Positions 35,823 through 45,604 are shown, numbered from the stretch's first letter. The stretch is 64,000 bases of DNA from Janthinobacterium agaricidamnosum (GCF_003667705.1 NZ_CP033019.1:496001-560000), one strand, 5' to 3'. Numbers and translations: made by a program. Notes: generated by a model not told the origin, from the sequence alone.

Positions 35823-36913
35823 ACAACGTGACGAATTTGAAAACGACGAAAAGACTGATGATCATGGCGGCCGGCACCGGCGGCCATATCTTCCCGGGCC
35901 TGGCGATTGCGCAGACGATGCGCGCGCGCGGCTGGGAAGTGAGCTGGCTGGGCACGACCCATGGCATGGAGCAGGAACTGGTGCCGAAAAGCGGCATTCC
36001 CATGGATGCCATCGAATTTTCCGGCATGCGCGGCAAGGGCCTGGCGCACACGGTCAAAGGCGGCTTCAGGATGCTGGCCAGCTTCTTTGCCATCCGCCGT
36101 TTCATCGCCAGCCGCAAGCCGGACGTGGTGATGGGCATGGGCGGCTACGTCACCGTGCCGGGCGGCCTGATGGCGCGCCTGAAGGGGGTGCCGCTGGTGC
36201 TGGTCAATGCCGACGCGGCGCTGCTGCTGTCGAACAAGACGCTGGTACCGCTGGCGCAGCAGGTGTGCTTCGGGTTCCCCGCCGATTTCGGCAGCGCCGC
36301 CGGCAAGGCCGTCGTCACGGGCAATCCCGTGCGTGCCGAGATCCTCGCCATGGCACCGCCAGCCTCGCGTTTCGCGGGACGCAGCGGACAGCTGCGCATC
36401 CTGGTGGTGGGCGGCAGTCTGGGCGCGAAAGCGCTGAACGACAATCTGCCCGCCGCGCTGGCCCTGATGCCGGAGGGCGAACGCCCGCTGGTGACGCACC
36501 AGTCGGGCAAGAAGAATATCGACGCCCTGCATGCCGCGTATGCGCAGGCGGGCGTGCAAGCGAACGTGGTCGACTTCATCGACGACATGGCCAGGGCGTA
36601 TACCGAGGCCGACCTGGTGATTTGCCGCGCGGGCGCCATCACCTTGTCGGAATTGACGGCGGCCGGCGTGGCCAGCGTGCTCGTGCCGCTGGTGGCGTCG
36701 ACCACCAGCCACCAGCGCGACAACGCGCAATGGATGGCGAAGCAAGGCGCGGCGATTCATCTGCCGCAGACGGAAATGAGTGCGGTGTCGCTGAGCACTC
36801 TGCTGGCGTCCTTGACGCGCGAGACCTGCCAGCAGATGGCGCAGGCGGCACTGGCAGCAGGCAAGCGCGACGCCAATGAGGCGATCGCACACGTATTGGA
36901 AAAATTGGCATGA
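35819..36913 (+). CDS. murG: Lipid I N-acetylglucosaminyltransferase MurG
   Basis: 364 residues. GT28 fold with the first G-loop [21 protein letters not shown], the second-domain loop [13 protein letters not shown] and the acceptor/UDP-GlcNAc segment [11 protein letters not shown]. It converts lipid I to lipid II at the inner face of the membrane. It overlaps ftsW by 4 bp. The N-terminal 12 residues before the first strand are basic, and the start is fixed by the ATGA overlap. Confidence 0.97.
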   Translation: MNNVTNLKTTKRLMIMAAGTGGHIFPGLAIAQTMRARGWEVSWLGTTHGMEQELVPKSGIPMDAIEFSGMRGKGLAHTVKGGFRMLASFFAIRRFIASRKPDVVMGMGGYVTVPGGLMARLKGVPLVLVNADAALLLSNKTLVPLAQQVCFGFPADFGSAAGKAVVTGNPVRAEILAMAPPASRFAGRSGQLRILVVGGSLGAKALNDNLPAALALMPEGERPLVTHQSGKKNIDALHAAYAQAGVQANVVDFIDDMARAYTEADLVICRAGAITLSELTAAGVASVLVPLVASTTSHQRDNAQWMAKQGAAIHLPQTEMSAVSLSTLLASLTRETCQQMAQAALAAGKRDANEAIAHVLEKLA

Positions 36914-36923
36914 GGTTAGCTCT

Positions 36924-38327
36924 GTGAAGCATAAAGTAAACAATATCCACTTTGTCGGCATTGGCGGCAGCGGCATGAGCGGCATCGCCGAAGTGCTGGT
37001 CAACCTCGGCTACAAGGTGTCGGGCTCCGACCTGGGCAGCAATGCGGCGACGCAGCGCCTGGCGAGCCTGGGCGCGACCGTCATGCTCGGCCACGCGGCC
37101 GAGAACATCGGCGACGCCGATGCGGTGGTGACGTCGGGCGCCGTCCCGCAAGACAATCCGGAAGTGGCGGCCGCGCGCGCGCGCAAGATCCCGCTGGTGC
37201 CGCGCGCCGTGATGCTCGGTGAATTGATGCGCCTGAAACGCGGCATCGCCATCGCCGGCACGCACGGCAAAACCACCACCACCAGCCTGGTCGCTTCCGT
37301 GCTGGCGCAGGGCGGTCTCGATCCCACCTTCGTCATCGGCGGCCGCCTGACCAGTGCCGGCGCGAACGCCAAGCTGGGCTCGGGCGACTACCTGGTGGCC
37401 GAAGCCGATGAATCGGACGCCTCGTTCCTGAACCTGACGCCGATGATCGAAGTGATCACGAATATCGACGCCGATCACATGGACACCTACGAGCACGATT
37501 TCGAAAAGCTCAAGCAGGCCTTCGTGCAGTTCACGCACCGCTTGCCGTTCTATGGCCGCGCCATGCTGTGCATCGACGATCCGCACGTGCGCGCCATCAT
37601 CCCGTCCGTCACCAAGCCCGTCACCACCTACGGTTTCGCGGAAGACGCGCAAGTGCGCGCCATCAACGCGCGCGCCGTGGGCCTGGAAATGCATTTCACC
37701 GTGCTGCAGGAAGGTTATCCGGACCTCGACGTGGTGCTGAACCAGCCCGGCATGCACAATGTGCAGAATGCCTGCTCGGCGATCGCCATCGCGCGCGAAA
37801 TCGGCATCGCCGACAGCGCCACGCAGCAGGGCCTGGCCGAGTTTTCCGGCGTGGGCCGGCGTTTTACGCGCTATGGCGACGTGGCGCTGCCGAACGGCGG
37901 CACTTTCGCGCTGGTCGACGATTTCGGCCACCATCCGGTGGAAACGGAAGTGACCCTGGCCGCCGCGCGCGCCGCCTATCCGGGGCGCCGCCTGGTGCTG
38001 GCTTTCCAGCCGCACCGCTACAGCCGCACGCGCGACCTGTTCGAGGATTTCGTCAAGGTGCTCGGTGCGCCCGACGTGCTGCTCTTGTCCGAAGTGTATG
38101 CGGCGGGCGAGGCGCCTATCGTCGCCGCCGACGGCCGCGCCCTGGCGCATGCGCTGCGCGCGCGCGGCAAGATCGAGCCGATTTTCGTCGAGTCCATGAC
38201 GGACATGGCCGACACCATCATGAGCGTGGCGCGCGACGGCGACGTCGTGCTGACCATGGGCGCCGGTTCCATCAGCGGCATCCCGAATCAACTGACAACG
38301 TATCAATCTCACACTGTAAAGGCCTGA
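36924..38327 (+). CDS. murC: UDP-MurNAc:L-Ala ligase MurC
   Basis: 467 residues. Begins with [19 protein letters not shown], then the ATP loop [28 protein letters not shown], and a C-terminal domain with DDFGHHPVE and the FQPHRYSRT motif. It adds the first amino acid to UDP-MurNAc. The start is GTG 36924, with GAGGT seven bases before it; the longer in-frame reading overlaps murG and lacks such a site. Confidence 0.97.
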   Translation: MKHKVNNIHFVGIGGSGMSGIAEVLVNLGYKVSGSDLGSNAATQRLASLGATVMLGHAAENIGDADAVVTSGAVPQDNPEVAAARARKIPLVPRAVMLGELMRLKRGIAIAGTHGKTTTTSLVASVLAQGGLDPTFVIGGRLTSAGANAKLGSGDYLVAEADESDASFLNLTPMIEVITNIDADHMDTYEHDFEKLKQAFVQFTHRLPFYGRAMLCIDDPHVRAIIPSVTKPVTTYGFAEDAQVRAINARAVGLEMHFTVLQEGYPDLDVVLNQPGMHNVQNACSAIAIAREIGIADSATQQGLAEFSGVGRRFTRYGDVALPNGGTFALVDDFGHHPVETEVTLAAARAAYPGRRLVLAFQPHRYSRTRDLFEDFVKVLGAPDVLLLSEVYAAGEAPIVAADGRALAHALRARGKIEPIFVESMTDMADTIMSVARDGDVVLTMGAGSISGIPNQLTTYQSHTVKA

Positions 38328-38328
38328 C

Positions 38329-39297
38329 GTGAACCAAGCTTCAGCTATCGACGTTAAACAATTGGGCAAGGTCGGCGTCCTGTTCGGCGGCCGCTCGGCC
38401 GAGCGCGAAGTGTCGCTGATGTCCGGCGCGGGCGTGCTGGCCGCTTTGAAAAGCCATGGCGTGGATGCGCATGGCTTCGACACGGGCGAACGCAGCCTGG
38501 CCGAACTGGCCGCTGAGAAGTTTGACCGCGTCTTCATCGCGCTGCACGGCCGCTTCGGCGAAGACGGCAGCCTGCAGGGCGCGCTGGAACAGCTGGGCAT
38601 CCCGTACACCGGCAGCGGCGTGATGGCTTGCTCGGTGGGCATGGACAAGGTCTATACCAAGATGATCTGGCTGATGCACGAGCTGCCGACGCCGAAGTAC
38701 GCGGTGCTGGACGACAGCTCCGACCTGGCCAAGGTCGCCGCGGAACTGGGCTTGCCGCTGATCGTCAAGCCGCCGCATGAAGGCTCGAGCATCGGCATCA
38801 CGACGGTCAACGAGGCCTCGGCCTTCCAGGCGGCCTACGACATCGCCGCCGGCCTCGATGATTCGGTGCTGGCCGAGGAATTCATCAAGGGCCGCGAATT
38901 CACCGTGGCGATCCTGGGCAAGGGCGCCGCGGCGCGCGCGCTGCCGCCGATCGAAATCGTCGCGCCGCAAGGCAATTACGATTACCAGAACAAGTACTTC
39001 ACGGACGATACGCAGTATTTCTGCCCGCCGCAGCTGGACCCGGCGATCATCGCCGAGATGGAACGCATCGCCCTGGCGGCCTACCGCGCCCTCGGCTGCG
39101 AAGGCTGGGGACGGGTCGATGTGCTGATGCGCGCGGCCGATAGCAAGCTGTTTTTGCTGGAAGTGAATACCTCGCCAGGCATGACGGGCCACTCGCTCGT
39201 GCCGATGGCGGCGCGCGCGGAAGGCACCAGCTATGAAGACCTGTGCCTGGAAATCGTTTCCGGCGCAAGCCTGAAAATGCACAAGGGACAGCGCTGA
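38329..39297 (+). CDS. ddlB: D-alanine:D-alanine ligase DdlB
   Basis: 322 residues. ATP-grasp enzyme: [58 protein letters not shown] and the metal-binding end [15 protein letters not shown]. It supplies D-Ala-D-Ala to MurF. GTG start 38329, 1 bp after the murC stop. The extra N-terminal 12 residues before the first strand are usual for this lineage. Confidence 0.96.
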   Translation: MNQASAIDVKQLGKVGVLFGGRSAEREVSLMSGAGVLAALKSHGVDAHGFDTGERSLAELAAEKFDRVFIALHGRFGEDGSLQGALEQLGIPYTGSGVMACSVGMDKVYTKMIWLMHELPTPKYAVLDDSSDLAKVAAELGLPLIVKPPHEGSSIGITTVNEASAFQAAYDIAAGLDDSVLAEEFIKGREFTVAILGKGAAARALPPIEIVAPQGNYDYQNKYFTDDTQYFCPPQLDPAIIAEMERIALAAYRALGCEGWGRVDVLMRAADSKLFLLEVNTSPGMTGHSLVPMAARAEGTSYEDLCLEIVSGASLKMHKGQR

Positions 39298-39298
39298 T

Positions 39299-40117
39299 AT
39301 GTGGCATGACGCTAAAAGCCTCAATACGACTGCCAACGGCTTGCTGGCCGCGGTTCTGGTCGTGTGCGTGGCCGCCGGCGTCTGGTGGGTGTCGCAGCGT
39401 CCCATGTTCGACCTGCGCACGATCAAGGTGGAAAGCGCGGACGACAAGGGCCTGCGCCACGTGAATTACCTGACCCTGCGCAGCGGCACTTTGGGCCGTA
39501 TCAAGGGCAATTTTTTCACGACCAACCTGGAAAGCGTGCGCGGCGTGTTTGAATCGGTGCCCTGGGTGCGCCGCGCCAGCGTGCGGCGCGAGTGGCCGAA
39601 CCAGTTGATCGTGGCGCTGGAAGAACACGAGGCGCTGGGCACTTGGGGCGAAGATGGACGCCTGCTGTCGGTCAAGGGCGATGTGTTTACAGCCAATGTG
39701 GCCGAAGCCGAAGACGACCATGAGTTGCCTGCGTTTGCCGGCCCCGATGGCAGCGAGAAGGAAGTGCTGGCCACCTACGTGCAGCTGGCAAAGTGGTTTG
39801 CGCCGTTGAAGATGGTGCCGGAAACCCTGTCGCTGTCGAGCCGCTATGCGTGGACGGTGAAACTGAATAACGGCATGAGCGTGGCGCTGGGGCGCGAGCA
39901 GAATCATACAACCCTGAAAGCGCGGGTCGACCGGCTGGTGGGTATCTACCCGCAGCTGGCAAGCCGGCTGGAAAATATCGACACGATCGATATGCGCTAC
40001 CAGAATGGCCTGGCGCTCAGTTCAGCCGGCCTCGTGATACCGGCCGAAGGCAAGGATGGCAGGCCGGCGCCGGCGATCAAGAAGAAAAATGGCAGTCCGA
40101 TTAAAAAACCGGCTTAA
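39299..40117 (+). CDS. ftsQ: Cell division protein FtsQ
   Basis: 272 residues. Short cytoplasmic tail, one membrane helix (about 14-33), a POTRA-like domain beginning FDLRTIKVES and a beta domain with the PWVRRASVRREWPNQLIVALEEHEALGTW block typical of FtsQ. It recruits FtsB/FtsL and regulates FtsWI. The C-terminal 30 residues are Lys/Pro-rich. It starts 1 bp after ddlB and is followed by a 49-bp gap to ftsA. Confidence 0.95.
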   Translation: MWHDAKSLNTTANGLLAAVLVVCVAAGVWWVSQRPMFDLRTIKVESADDKGLRHVNYLTLRSGTLGRIKGNFFTTNLESVRGVFESVPWVRRASVRREWPNQLIVALEEHEALGTWGEDGRLLSVKGDVFTANVAEAEDDHELPAFAGPDGSEKEVLATYVQLAKWFAPLKMVPETLSLSSRYAWTVKLNNGMSVALGREQNHTTLKARVDRLVGIYPQLASRLENIDTIDMRYQNGLALSSAGLVIPAEGKDGRPAPAIKKKNGSPIKKPA

Positions 40118-40166
40118 CCGAATACTCAATTAATCAATTAATAGCCCAAAAAACTAGGCGAAAGAA

Positions 40167-41399
40167 ATGACAAAAGACGCGAAAAACCTGATCGTCGGCC
40201 TCGACATCGGCACCTCGAAAGTGGTGGCGGTGGTAGCCGAAGTGATGTCCGATGGGCGCCACGAAGTGATCGGGCTGGGCCAGCACGAATCGAAGGGCCT
40301 GAAAAAAGGCGTAGTGGTCAATATCGAGGCCACGGTGGAGTCCATCCAGCGCGCGCTGGAAGAGGCCGAGCTGATGGCCGACTGCAAGATCCGCAATGTG
40401 TACGCGGGCATTGCGGGCAGCCATATCCGCAGCTTCAATTCCAGCGGCATGGTGGCCATCAAGGACAAGGAAGTGACGGCGACCGACGTGGCGCGCGTCA
40501 TCGAGACGGCAAAAGCGGTTAACATTCCGACCGATCAGCAATTGCTGCACACGGTGCCGCAAGAGTTCATCGTCGACAGCCAGGAAGATGTGCGCGAGCC
40601 TATCGGCATGAGCGGCATCCGCCTGGAGGTGAAGGTGCATATCGTCACCGGCGCCGTGTCGGCGGTGCAGAACATCGTCAAGTGCGTGCGCCGCTGCGGG
40701 CTGGAAGTGTCGGACCTGATCCTGCAGCCGATGGCGTCCGCCGATGCGGTGCTCACGCCCGACGAGAAGGAACTGGGCGTGGTGCTGATCGACATCGGCG
40801 GCGGCACGACCGATGTGGCGGTATTTTCCGATGGCGCGATCCGCCATACGGCAGTCATTCCCATCGCCGGTGACCAGATCACCAACGACATTGCCATGGC
40901 CTTGCGTACCCCGACCGCGGAAGCGGAAGAAATCAAGATCCGCTATGGCGTGGCCAAGCAGGTCCTGGCCGACCCCGGCGAATCGCTGGAAGTGCCGGGC
41001 CTGGGCGACCGCGGCCCGCGCAACCTGTCGCGCCAGGCGCTGGCGGCAGTGATCGAGCCGAGGGTCGAGGAGCTGTTCGCGATGGTGCACCAGGTGGTGC
41101 GCGAATCCGGCTACGAAGGCGTGCTGTCGTCGGGCATCGTGCTCACGGGCGGCACGTCCATCATGCCCGGCATGGTGGAAATGGCGGAAGACATCTTCCT
41201 GAAACCGGCGCGCCTGGGCACGCCCGAGTATCGGGGCCAGCTGGCCGACGTGGTGCGCAGTCCGCGCTATGCCACGGTATTGGGCCTGCTGCTGGAAGCG
41301 AAGAAGCAATACCTGCGCGGCCACATCGTGACGCGTCAGGACGGCTCGGTGAAGGCAGTCTGGCAACGCATGAAGGAATGGTTTTTAGGGAATTTTTAA
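40167..41399 (+). CDS. ftsA: Cell division protein FtsA
   Basis: 410 residues. Actin-like: phosphate 1 GLDIGTSKVVAVV, the SHUTDOWN-type 1C domain (about 85-165), phosphate 2 IDIGGGTTDVAVF, adenosine motif GIVLTGGTSIMPG, and a C-terminal amphipathic helix WQRMKEWFLGNF that anchors it to the membrane. It tethers FtsZ filaments. A GGCGAAAGAA-like sequence precedes the ATG. Confidence 0.97.
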   Translation: MTKDAKNLIVGLDIGTSKVVAVVAEVMSDGRHEVIGLGQHESKGLKKGVVVNIEATVESIQRALEEAELMADCKIRNVYAGIAGSHIRSFNSSGMVAIKDKEVTATDVARVIETAKAVNIPTDQQLLHTVPQEFIVDSQEDVREPIGMSGIRLEVKVHIVTGAVSAVQNIVKCVRRCGLEVSDLILQPMASADAVLTPDEKELGVVLIDIGGGTTDVAVFSDGAIRHTAVIPIAGDQITNDIAMALRTPTAEAEEIKIRYGVAKQVLADPGESLEVPGLGDRGPRNLSRQALAAVIEPRVEELFAMVHQVVRESGYEGVLSSGIVLTGGTSIMPGMVEMAEDIFLKPARLGTPEYRGQLADVVRSPRYATVLGLLLEAKKQYLRGHIVTRQDGSVKAVWQRMKEWFLGNF

Positions 41400-41553
41400 G
41401 GGCATGATTTACGCCCGGCAGTACAGGTTTTTTGGCAGCATCGCAGGTACACACACATAACTTTATTTTATATTTAACCGCAGTTTTCAATCTCCAGTTC
41501 TCCTACCAATATGAGGCCTGGCGCTTGGAAACCGCATCTGATAGGAGCACATC

Positions 41554-42762
41554 ATGGAGTTCGATATGGTCGATAACACAGCTTTAGGTACCGTCATCAA
41601 GGTCGTCGGCGTCGGCGGTGCGGGTGGCAATGCAGTCCAACACATGATCAACAAAGGCATGTCGGGCGTGGAGTTCATTGCCGCCAACACCGACGCACAG
41701 GCCCTGTCGACATCGAAGGCCCACAACATCATCCAGATCGGCGATACCGGTCTGGGCGCCGGCATGAAGCCTGCCGTCGGCCGCCAGCTGGCCGAAGAAT
41801 CGCGCGCACGCATCGCCGATTCGCTGCGCGGCGCGCACATGGTCTTCATCGCCGCCGGCATGGGCGGCGGCACGGGCACGGGCGCCGCTCCTATCGTGGC
41901 CGAAGTGGCCAAGGAACTGGGCGCCCTGACGGTGGCCGTGGTCTCCAAGCCATTCTCGTACGAAGGCCAGAAGTGCATGGACATCGCCGACGAAGGCCTG
42001 GAGCAGCTGTCCCTGCACGTCGACTCGCTGATCATTATCCTCAATGAAAAACTGGAAGAGATCTACGAAGACGAAAGCATGCTGGAATGGATGCAGCACG
42101 CCGATGATGTGCTCAACAACGCGGTGGCCGGCATTGCCGAAATCATCAACGTGCCTGGCCATATCAACGTCGACTTCAACGACGTGAAAACCATCATGGG
42201 CGAGCAGGGCAAGGCCATGATGGGCACGGCGACGGCGTCCGGCGTCGACCGCGCGCGCATCGCCGCCGAACAGGCTGTCGCTTCGCCGCTGCTGGACGGC
42301 ATTGATCTGTCTGGCGCGCGCGGCGTGCTGGTCAACGTCACGGCCAGCCGTGGCCTGAAAGGCAAGGAGATCAAGGAAGTCATGGCTGCCGTGCGCGCGT
42401 TTGCCGCGCCGGACGCGTCGATCGCGCAAGGTATCGCCTACGACGACGCCATGGGCGACGATATCCGCGTTACCGTGGTGGCCACGGGCCTGGGCCGCGC
42501 GAAGAAAAACATCCAGCTGGTACCGCAGCAAGTGCTGCGCACCGGCACCCACAACAGCCCGCTGACCCCATCGGCTGCCATGGGTAGCGCGCAAGCGGCG
42601 ACGACGACGGTTGGCGTAGCCACGCCGGCAGCCGGTTTCGACGGCATGAAGGCACCGGCAGTATGGCGCCGCGAATCGGCTTCCGAGCAAGTGCGCGCGA
42701 TGGAAAAGAATGGCATGGAAACCTACGACATTCCAGCGTTCCTGCGTAAGCAAGCAGATTAA
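41554..42762 (+). CDS. ftsZ: Cell division GTPase FtsZ
   Basis: 402 residues. GTP-binding GVGGAGGNAV and tubulin signature GGGTGTGAAP, T7 loop NVDFNDVKT, a flexible linker (about 320-385) and the conserved C-terminal peptide DIPAFLRKQAD that binds FtsA and ZapD. It polymerises into the Z ring. It is preceded by a 154-bp gap rich in A/T at 41455-41475 that may hold an internal promoter, as ftsZ often has, and is followed by the cluster terminator. Confidence 0.98.
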   Translation: MEFDMVDNTALGTVIKVVGVGGAGGNAVQHMINKGMSGVEFIAANTDAQALSTSKAHNIIQIGDTGLGAGMKPAVGRQLAEESRARIADSLRGAHMVFIAAGMGGGTGTGAAPIVAEVAKELGALTVAVVSKPFSYEGQKCMDIADEGLEQLSLHVDSLIIILNEKLEEIYEDESMLEWMQHADDVLNNAVAGIAEIINVPGHINVDFNDVKTIMGEQGKAMMGTATASGVDRARIAAEQAVASPLLDGIDLSGARGVLVNVTASRGLKGKEIKEVMAAVRAFAAPDASIAQGIAYDDAMGDDIRVTVVATGLGRAKKNIQLVPQQVLRTGTHNSPLTPSAAMGSAQAATTTVGVATPAAGFDGMKAPAVWRRESASEQVRAMEKNGMETYDIPAFLRKQAD

Positions 42763-42786
42763 GGTGATCTGATGTCAGTAACGATG

Positions 42787-42815
42787 ACGGCGGCCTGAGG
42801 GCCGCCGTTTTTTTT
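42787..42815 (+). terminator. Terminator of the dcw cluster
   Basis: Nine-bp stem ACGGCGGCC/GGCCGCCGT, loop TGAG, followed by eight T. It lies 25 bp after ftsZ. Confidence 0.92.
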
Positions 42816-42945
42816 GCCGTTTTTTGATTTTTGGCTTTGCCTTTCCGGCCGCTTTCTGCACAAATGCGGCAAGTCAGGCATACTATCGCGCAGTGTCGGC
42901 ATCACGCCGGCAGCATCCTCAACCGACAGCACACAAGGAGTCAAC

Positions 42946-43452
42946 ATGACCATCAAGATCGGCGACACCCTGCCAGAAGGCACCCTGGCCGAATTCATCG
43001 AAAGCGAAACCGAAGGTTGCGCACTGGGTCCGAACACGTTCAACGTGCAAGACCTGGTCAAGGGCAAGAAGATCGCCATCTTCGGCCTGCCAGGCGCCTA
43101 CACCCCGACCTGCTCCGCACAGCACGTGCCAGGCTACGTCAAGCACGCTGCCGACCTGAAAGCCAAGGGCGTCGATGAAATCTGGTGCATCTCCGTCAAC
43201 GACGCGTTCGTGATGGGCGCCTGGGGCCGCGACCAGAAAGCCACCGGCGTCGTACGCATGATGGCTGACGGCAATGCCGCCTACAGCAAGGCCCTGGGCC
43301 TGGACGCCGATTTCTCCAAGCACGGCATGGGCACGCGCTCGCAGCGCTACTCGATGCTGGTCGACAATGGCGTCGTGACGCAATTGAACATCGAGCAGGG
43401 CGGCAAGTTTGAAGTGTCGAATGCCGAGACTTTGCTGAGCCAGCTGGCCTAA
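42946..43452 (+). CDS. Peroxiredoxin (Prx5 type)
   Basis: 168 residues. The peroxidatic Cys is in GAYTPTCSAQHVPGY (about Cys52), a second Cys is in EIWCISVND, and the Prx5-specific VNDAFVMGAWG and late MGTRSQRYSMLVDNG blocks are present. It reduces hydrogen peroxide and alkyl hydroperoxides in the cytoplasm. AAGGAG precedes ATG 42946. The last codons are copied in the tandem duplication that follows, but the gene itself is intact. ftsZ-peroxiredoxin-lpxC order is common in Burkholderiales. Confidence 0.93.
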   Translation: MTIKIGDTLPEGTLAEFIESETEGCALGPNTFNVQDLVKGKKIAIFGLPGAYTPTCSAQHVPGYVKHAADLKAKGVDEIWCISVNDAFVMGAWGRDQKATGVVRMMADGNAAYSKALGLDADFSKHGMGTRSQRYSMLVDNGVVTQLNIEQGGKFEVSNAETLLSQLA

Positions 43453-43469
43453 GCAGATCGCAGGTCGGC

Positions 43470-43566
43470 GTAGGTCGGCTTAGCGCAGCGTAAGCCGACG
43501 AGCGGAATTGGCATCACGTTTGCTCTGGCATTGTTGGATTACGCGCTGCGCGCTAATCCAACCTAC
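43470..43566. repeat. REPIN-like element, copy 1
   Basis: Two inverted REP-type hairpins headed by GTAG: GTAG then GTCGGCTTA...TAAGCCGAC at the left, GTTGGATTA...TAATCCAAC then CTAC at the right, separated by about 33 bp. This is the layout of REP doublets mobilised by RAYT tyrosine transposases. No RAYT gene is in the window. Confidence 0.8.
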
Positions 43567-43572
43567 GCAATA

Positions 43573-43599
43573 AAAAACGGCGCCATCGGCGCCGTTTTT
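43573..43599. terminator. Bidirectional terminator, duplicated copy
   Basis: Perfect 12-bp stem AAAAACGGCGCC/GGCGCCGTTTTT with loop ATC in unit 1 of the duplication; functional for the peroxiredoxin gene. Confidence 0.88.
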
Positions 43600-43603
43600 A
43601 CGT

Positions 43604-43672
43604 TTACTGTACCGATGGCTTGGTGGCTTCGAACATGTCCGCGTCGATGCTGAACGAATAGTCGTCCTGCAG
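43604..43672 (-). pseudogene. 3' fragment of the methyltransferase gene
   Basis: Encodes the last 22 residues of the neighbouring methyltransferase (LQDDYSFSIDA...TKPSVQ and stop) with one residue changed (Asp for Ala). It is a by-product of the tandem duplication and has no start. Confidence 0.9.
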
Positions 43673-43739
43673 CTGAGCCAGCTGGCCTAAGCAGATCGCA
43701 GGTTGACGTAGGCCAGGCGTAGGCCAGGCGCAGGTCGGC

Positions 43740-43836
43740 GTAGGTCGGCTTAGCGCAGCGTAAGCCGACGAGCGGAATTGGCATCACGTTTGCTCTGGCA
43801 TTGTTGGATTACGCGCTGCGCGCTAATCCAACCTAC
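43740..43836. repeat. REPIN-like element, copy 2
   Basis: Identical to copy 1 and brought here by the tandem duplication. It is preceded by the 32-bp insertion containing partial GTAGGCCAGGC repeats, possibly a decayed REP. Confidence 0.8.
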
Positions 43837-43842
43837 GCAATA

Positions 43843-43869
43843 AAAAACGGCGCCATCGGCGCCGTTTTT
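43843..43869. terminator. Bidirectional terminator after the methyltransferase
   Basis: Same 12-bp stem and ATC loop as the copy at 43573; serves the minus-strand methyltransferase. Confidence 0.88.
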
Positions 43870-43873
43870 ACGT

Positions 43874-44641
43874 TTACTGTACCGATGGCTTGGTCGCTTC
43901 GAACATGGCCGCGTCGATGCTGAACGAATAGTCGTCCTGCAGCGCGAAATACCGGCGCGCTTCCTCGGGCGCGCCATCGAACAGGTTGCGGATGGCCGCC
44001 ACGCGCTCGTCCGGCGTGCGCATGCGCGCCACCCACTCGTCGAACTGCATCGTCAGTTTCCACACGCTGCGCAAGCTGTGCGTAAAGCCCGCGTTGTCGA
44101 ACTTGGCGCCCCATTCGCACGTGCGGTAGTCGCGCACGTGCGAGGCGTCGCGCAGCATTTCCACCGCCTGCAAGGTGCTGTCGTACAGGGCCGTCTTGGG
44201 CGCCACGATATCGACCACCAATAACGTGCCGTTCGGGCGCAGCACGCGCCACGCTTCGGCCAGGGCTCCGGCCACGTCGTTCCAGTGGTGCGCGGAAAAG
44301 CGCGTGACCACCATGTCGAAGCTGGCATCGGCAAACGGCAGACGCGCGACGTCGCCCTGTTGCGTGCGGATATTGTGCAAGCCGCGCTGCGCCTTGGCGT
44401 GGTCCACCACGTCGAGCATGGGCTGCGCCAGGTCGTAGGCGACGACGGATGCCGCCACGGGGGCGACGGCAAAGCTGGCGTGGCCGGCGCCGCAGCCCAG
44501 GTCCAGCACGGCCGGCCGGCCGTGGCGGCGTGCGCATTCCTGCATCAGCACCAGGTCGGCGCCTTGCGCATGGATCGCGCTGCTCAGGTAGGCATTGGCC
44601 GTCTTGCCAAACTGTTCGGTAACGACATCGTGCTGCTGCAT
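43874..44641 (-). CDS. Class I SAM-dependent methyltransferase
   Basis: 255 residues. Motif I VLDLGCGAGHASFAVAP (about 47-63), acidic loop YDLAQPMLD, motif around QQGDVARLPFADASFDMVV and LRPNGTLLVVDIV: the UbiE/COQ5-like group acting on small molecules. The substrate is unknown. ATG 44641 follows AGGAG. It is divergent from an XRE-MmyB-type regulator, a pairing that suggests the regulator controls it. The last 22 codons are copied in the tandem duplication. Confidence 0.88.
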   Translation of the reverse strand: MQQHDVVTEQFGKTANAYLSSAIHAQGADLVLMQECARRHGRPAVLDLGCGAGHASFAVAPVAASVVAYDLAQPMLDVVDHAKAQRGLHNIRTQQGDVARLPFADASFDMVVTRFSAHHWNDVAGALAEAWRVLRPNGTLLVVDIVAPKTALYDSTLQAVEMLRDASHVRDYRTCEWGAKFDNAGFTHSLRSVWKLTMQFDEWVARMRTPDERVAAIRNLFDGAPEEARRYFALQDDYSFSIDAAMFEATKPSVQ

Positions 44642-44679
44642 GGTTTTCTCCTGTTGATGGGTGAGTTCCTGCAGAATAG

Positions 44680-44693
44680 GGATAAAATTATCC
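44680..44693. promoter_or_regulatory. Palindrome GGATAA-AA-TTATCC in divergent promoter region
   Basis: Six-bp perfect arms in the 104-bp space between the methyltransferase and the XRE regulator, close to a TATACT -10-like sequence (44712). Candidate operator of the regulator. Confidence 0.4.
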
Positions 44694-44745
44694 TGTAACA
44701 AGACCATAACTTATACTGGTATATCCACTACCATGCACCGCCATC

Positions 44746-45519
44746 ATGTCGAACAAGCTCGCTGAATTCATCCGCGCCCGGCGCGAAGCCGTCACCCCCG
44801 CCATGGCTGGCTTGCCCGGTGGAGGACGCCGGCGCACGCCCGGCTTGCGGCGCGAGGAACTGGCGCAGCTGTGCGACGTCAGTCCCACCTGGCTGACGTG
44901 GCTGGAGCAGGGGCGGCCCGTGTCGGCGTCGGCCAAGATGCTTTCTCGCCTGGCGCAGGTACTGCAGCTGAGCGCGGCCGAGCGCGCCTATCTGTTCGAG
45001 GTGGCCGACAAGCATGACCCTAGCCATGGCACAGGCGAGGGCGGCGGGCCTGCCAGCACCGAGCTGGCCGCCATCGTCGCCGCCATCGACGCGCCCGCCT
45101 ACATCCTCGACCGCGAATGGAGTGCCGTGGCGTGGAACGGAGCGGCGTCCGCCTTGTTCACGGGCTGGCTGCATGGCGACGGGGACGCGCCGAACCAGCT
45201 GCGCTTCATGTTCCTGGAGCCTGGCGCGCGCGACCTGATCGTCGGCTGGCCCGAGCGGGCGCGGCGGCTGGTGGCGGAGTTTCGTGCCGATATCGGACGC
45301 CAGGCGGACCAGGCGCCGCTGGCTGGCCTGATCGCGGAGCTGGCCGATGCCAGCCCTGAATTTCGCCTGTGGTGGGGCGCGCAGCAGGTGCAGGGCCGCG
45401 ATGGCGGCTTGCGCCGCTTCCAGCATGCGCAACAGGGGGCGCTCAGCTTCAACCAGGTCACCTTGCACCTGGCGCGCCAGCATGAGCTGAAACTGGTGAT
45501 GCTGTTGCCTGTGTCATAA
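44746..45519 (+). CDS. XRE-family regulator with MmyB-like ligand domain
   Basis: 257 residues. N-terminal helix-turn-helix with the family hallmark RRRTPGLRREELAQLCDVSPTWLTWLEQGR (about 28-57) and LSAAERAYLF, then a PAS-like MmyB domain (about 105-250) with AYILDREWSAVAWNGAASALF, thought to bind fatty acids or other hydrophobic ligands. Such regulators usually control an adjacent divergent gene, here the methyltransferase. Confidence 0.9.
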   Translation: MSNKLAEFIRARREAVTPAMAGLPGGGRRRTPGLRREELAQLCDVSPTWLTWLEQGRPVSASAKMLSRLAQVLQLSAAERAYLFEVADKHDPSHGTGEGGGPASTELAAIVAAIDAPAYILDREWSAVAWNGAASALFTGWLHGDGDAPNQLRFMFLEPGARDLIVGWPERARRLVAEFRADIGRQADQAPLAGLIAELADASPEFRLWWGAQQVQGRDGGLRRFQHAQQGALSFNQVTLHLARQHELKLVMLLPVS

Positions 45520-45604
45520 GGCAAAACGGCCCCGCTTGCTATAATCGGGCGGACCGCCTGGCCCTGCCTTTCCAGACCATGCTGTCCTGGCTCCGGCCGT
45601 CGCC

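Larger units (their letters stand above)
43434..43943. repeat. Imperfect tandem duplication of about 238 bp
   Basis: Unit 1 is 43434-43671; unit 2 is 43672-43943. Both run from the last codons of the peroxiredoxin gene (GCTGAGCCAGCTGGCCTAA), through a REPIN and a terminator, to the C-terminal codons of the methyltransferase. Unit 2 carries a 32-bp extra segment (after GCAGATCGCAGGT) made of GTAGGCCAGGC-like repeats; the last 205 bp of the units differ at only two positions. The duplication is therefore recent. Confidence 0.93.

Noticed and set aside
41584..42753. 389-codon antisense ORF over ftsZ
   Set aside because: Shadow of ftsZ with repetitive His/Arg composition.
43563..43787. 74-codon minus ORF within the duplication
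   Set aside because: Out of frame with the methyltransferase fragment; created by the duplicated sequence.
43434..43943. CRISPR-like repeat array
   Set aside because: Only two long units plus internal hairpins; no short regular repeat-spacer pattern and no cas genes.
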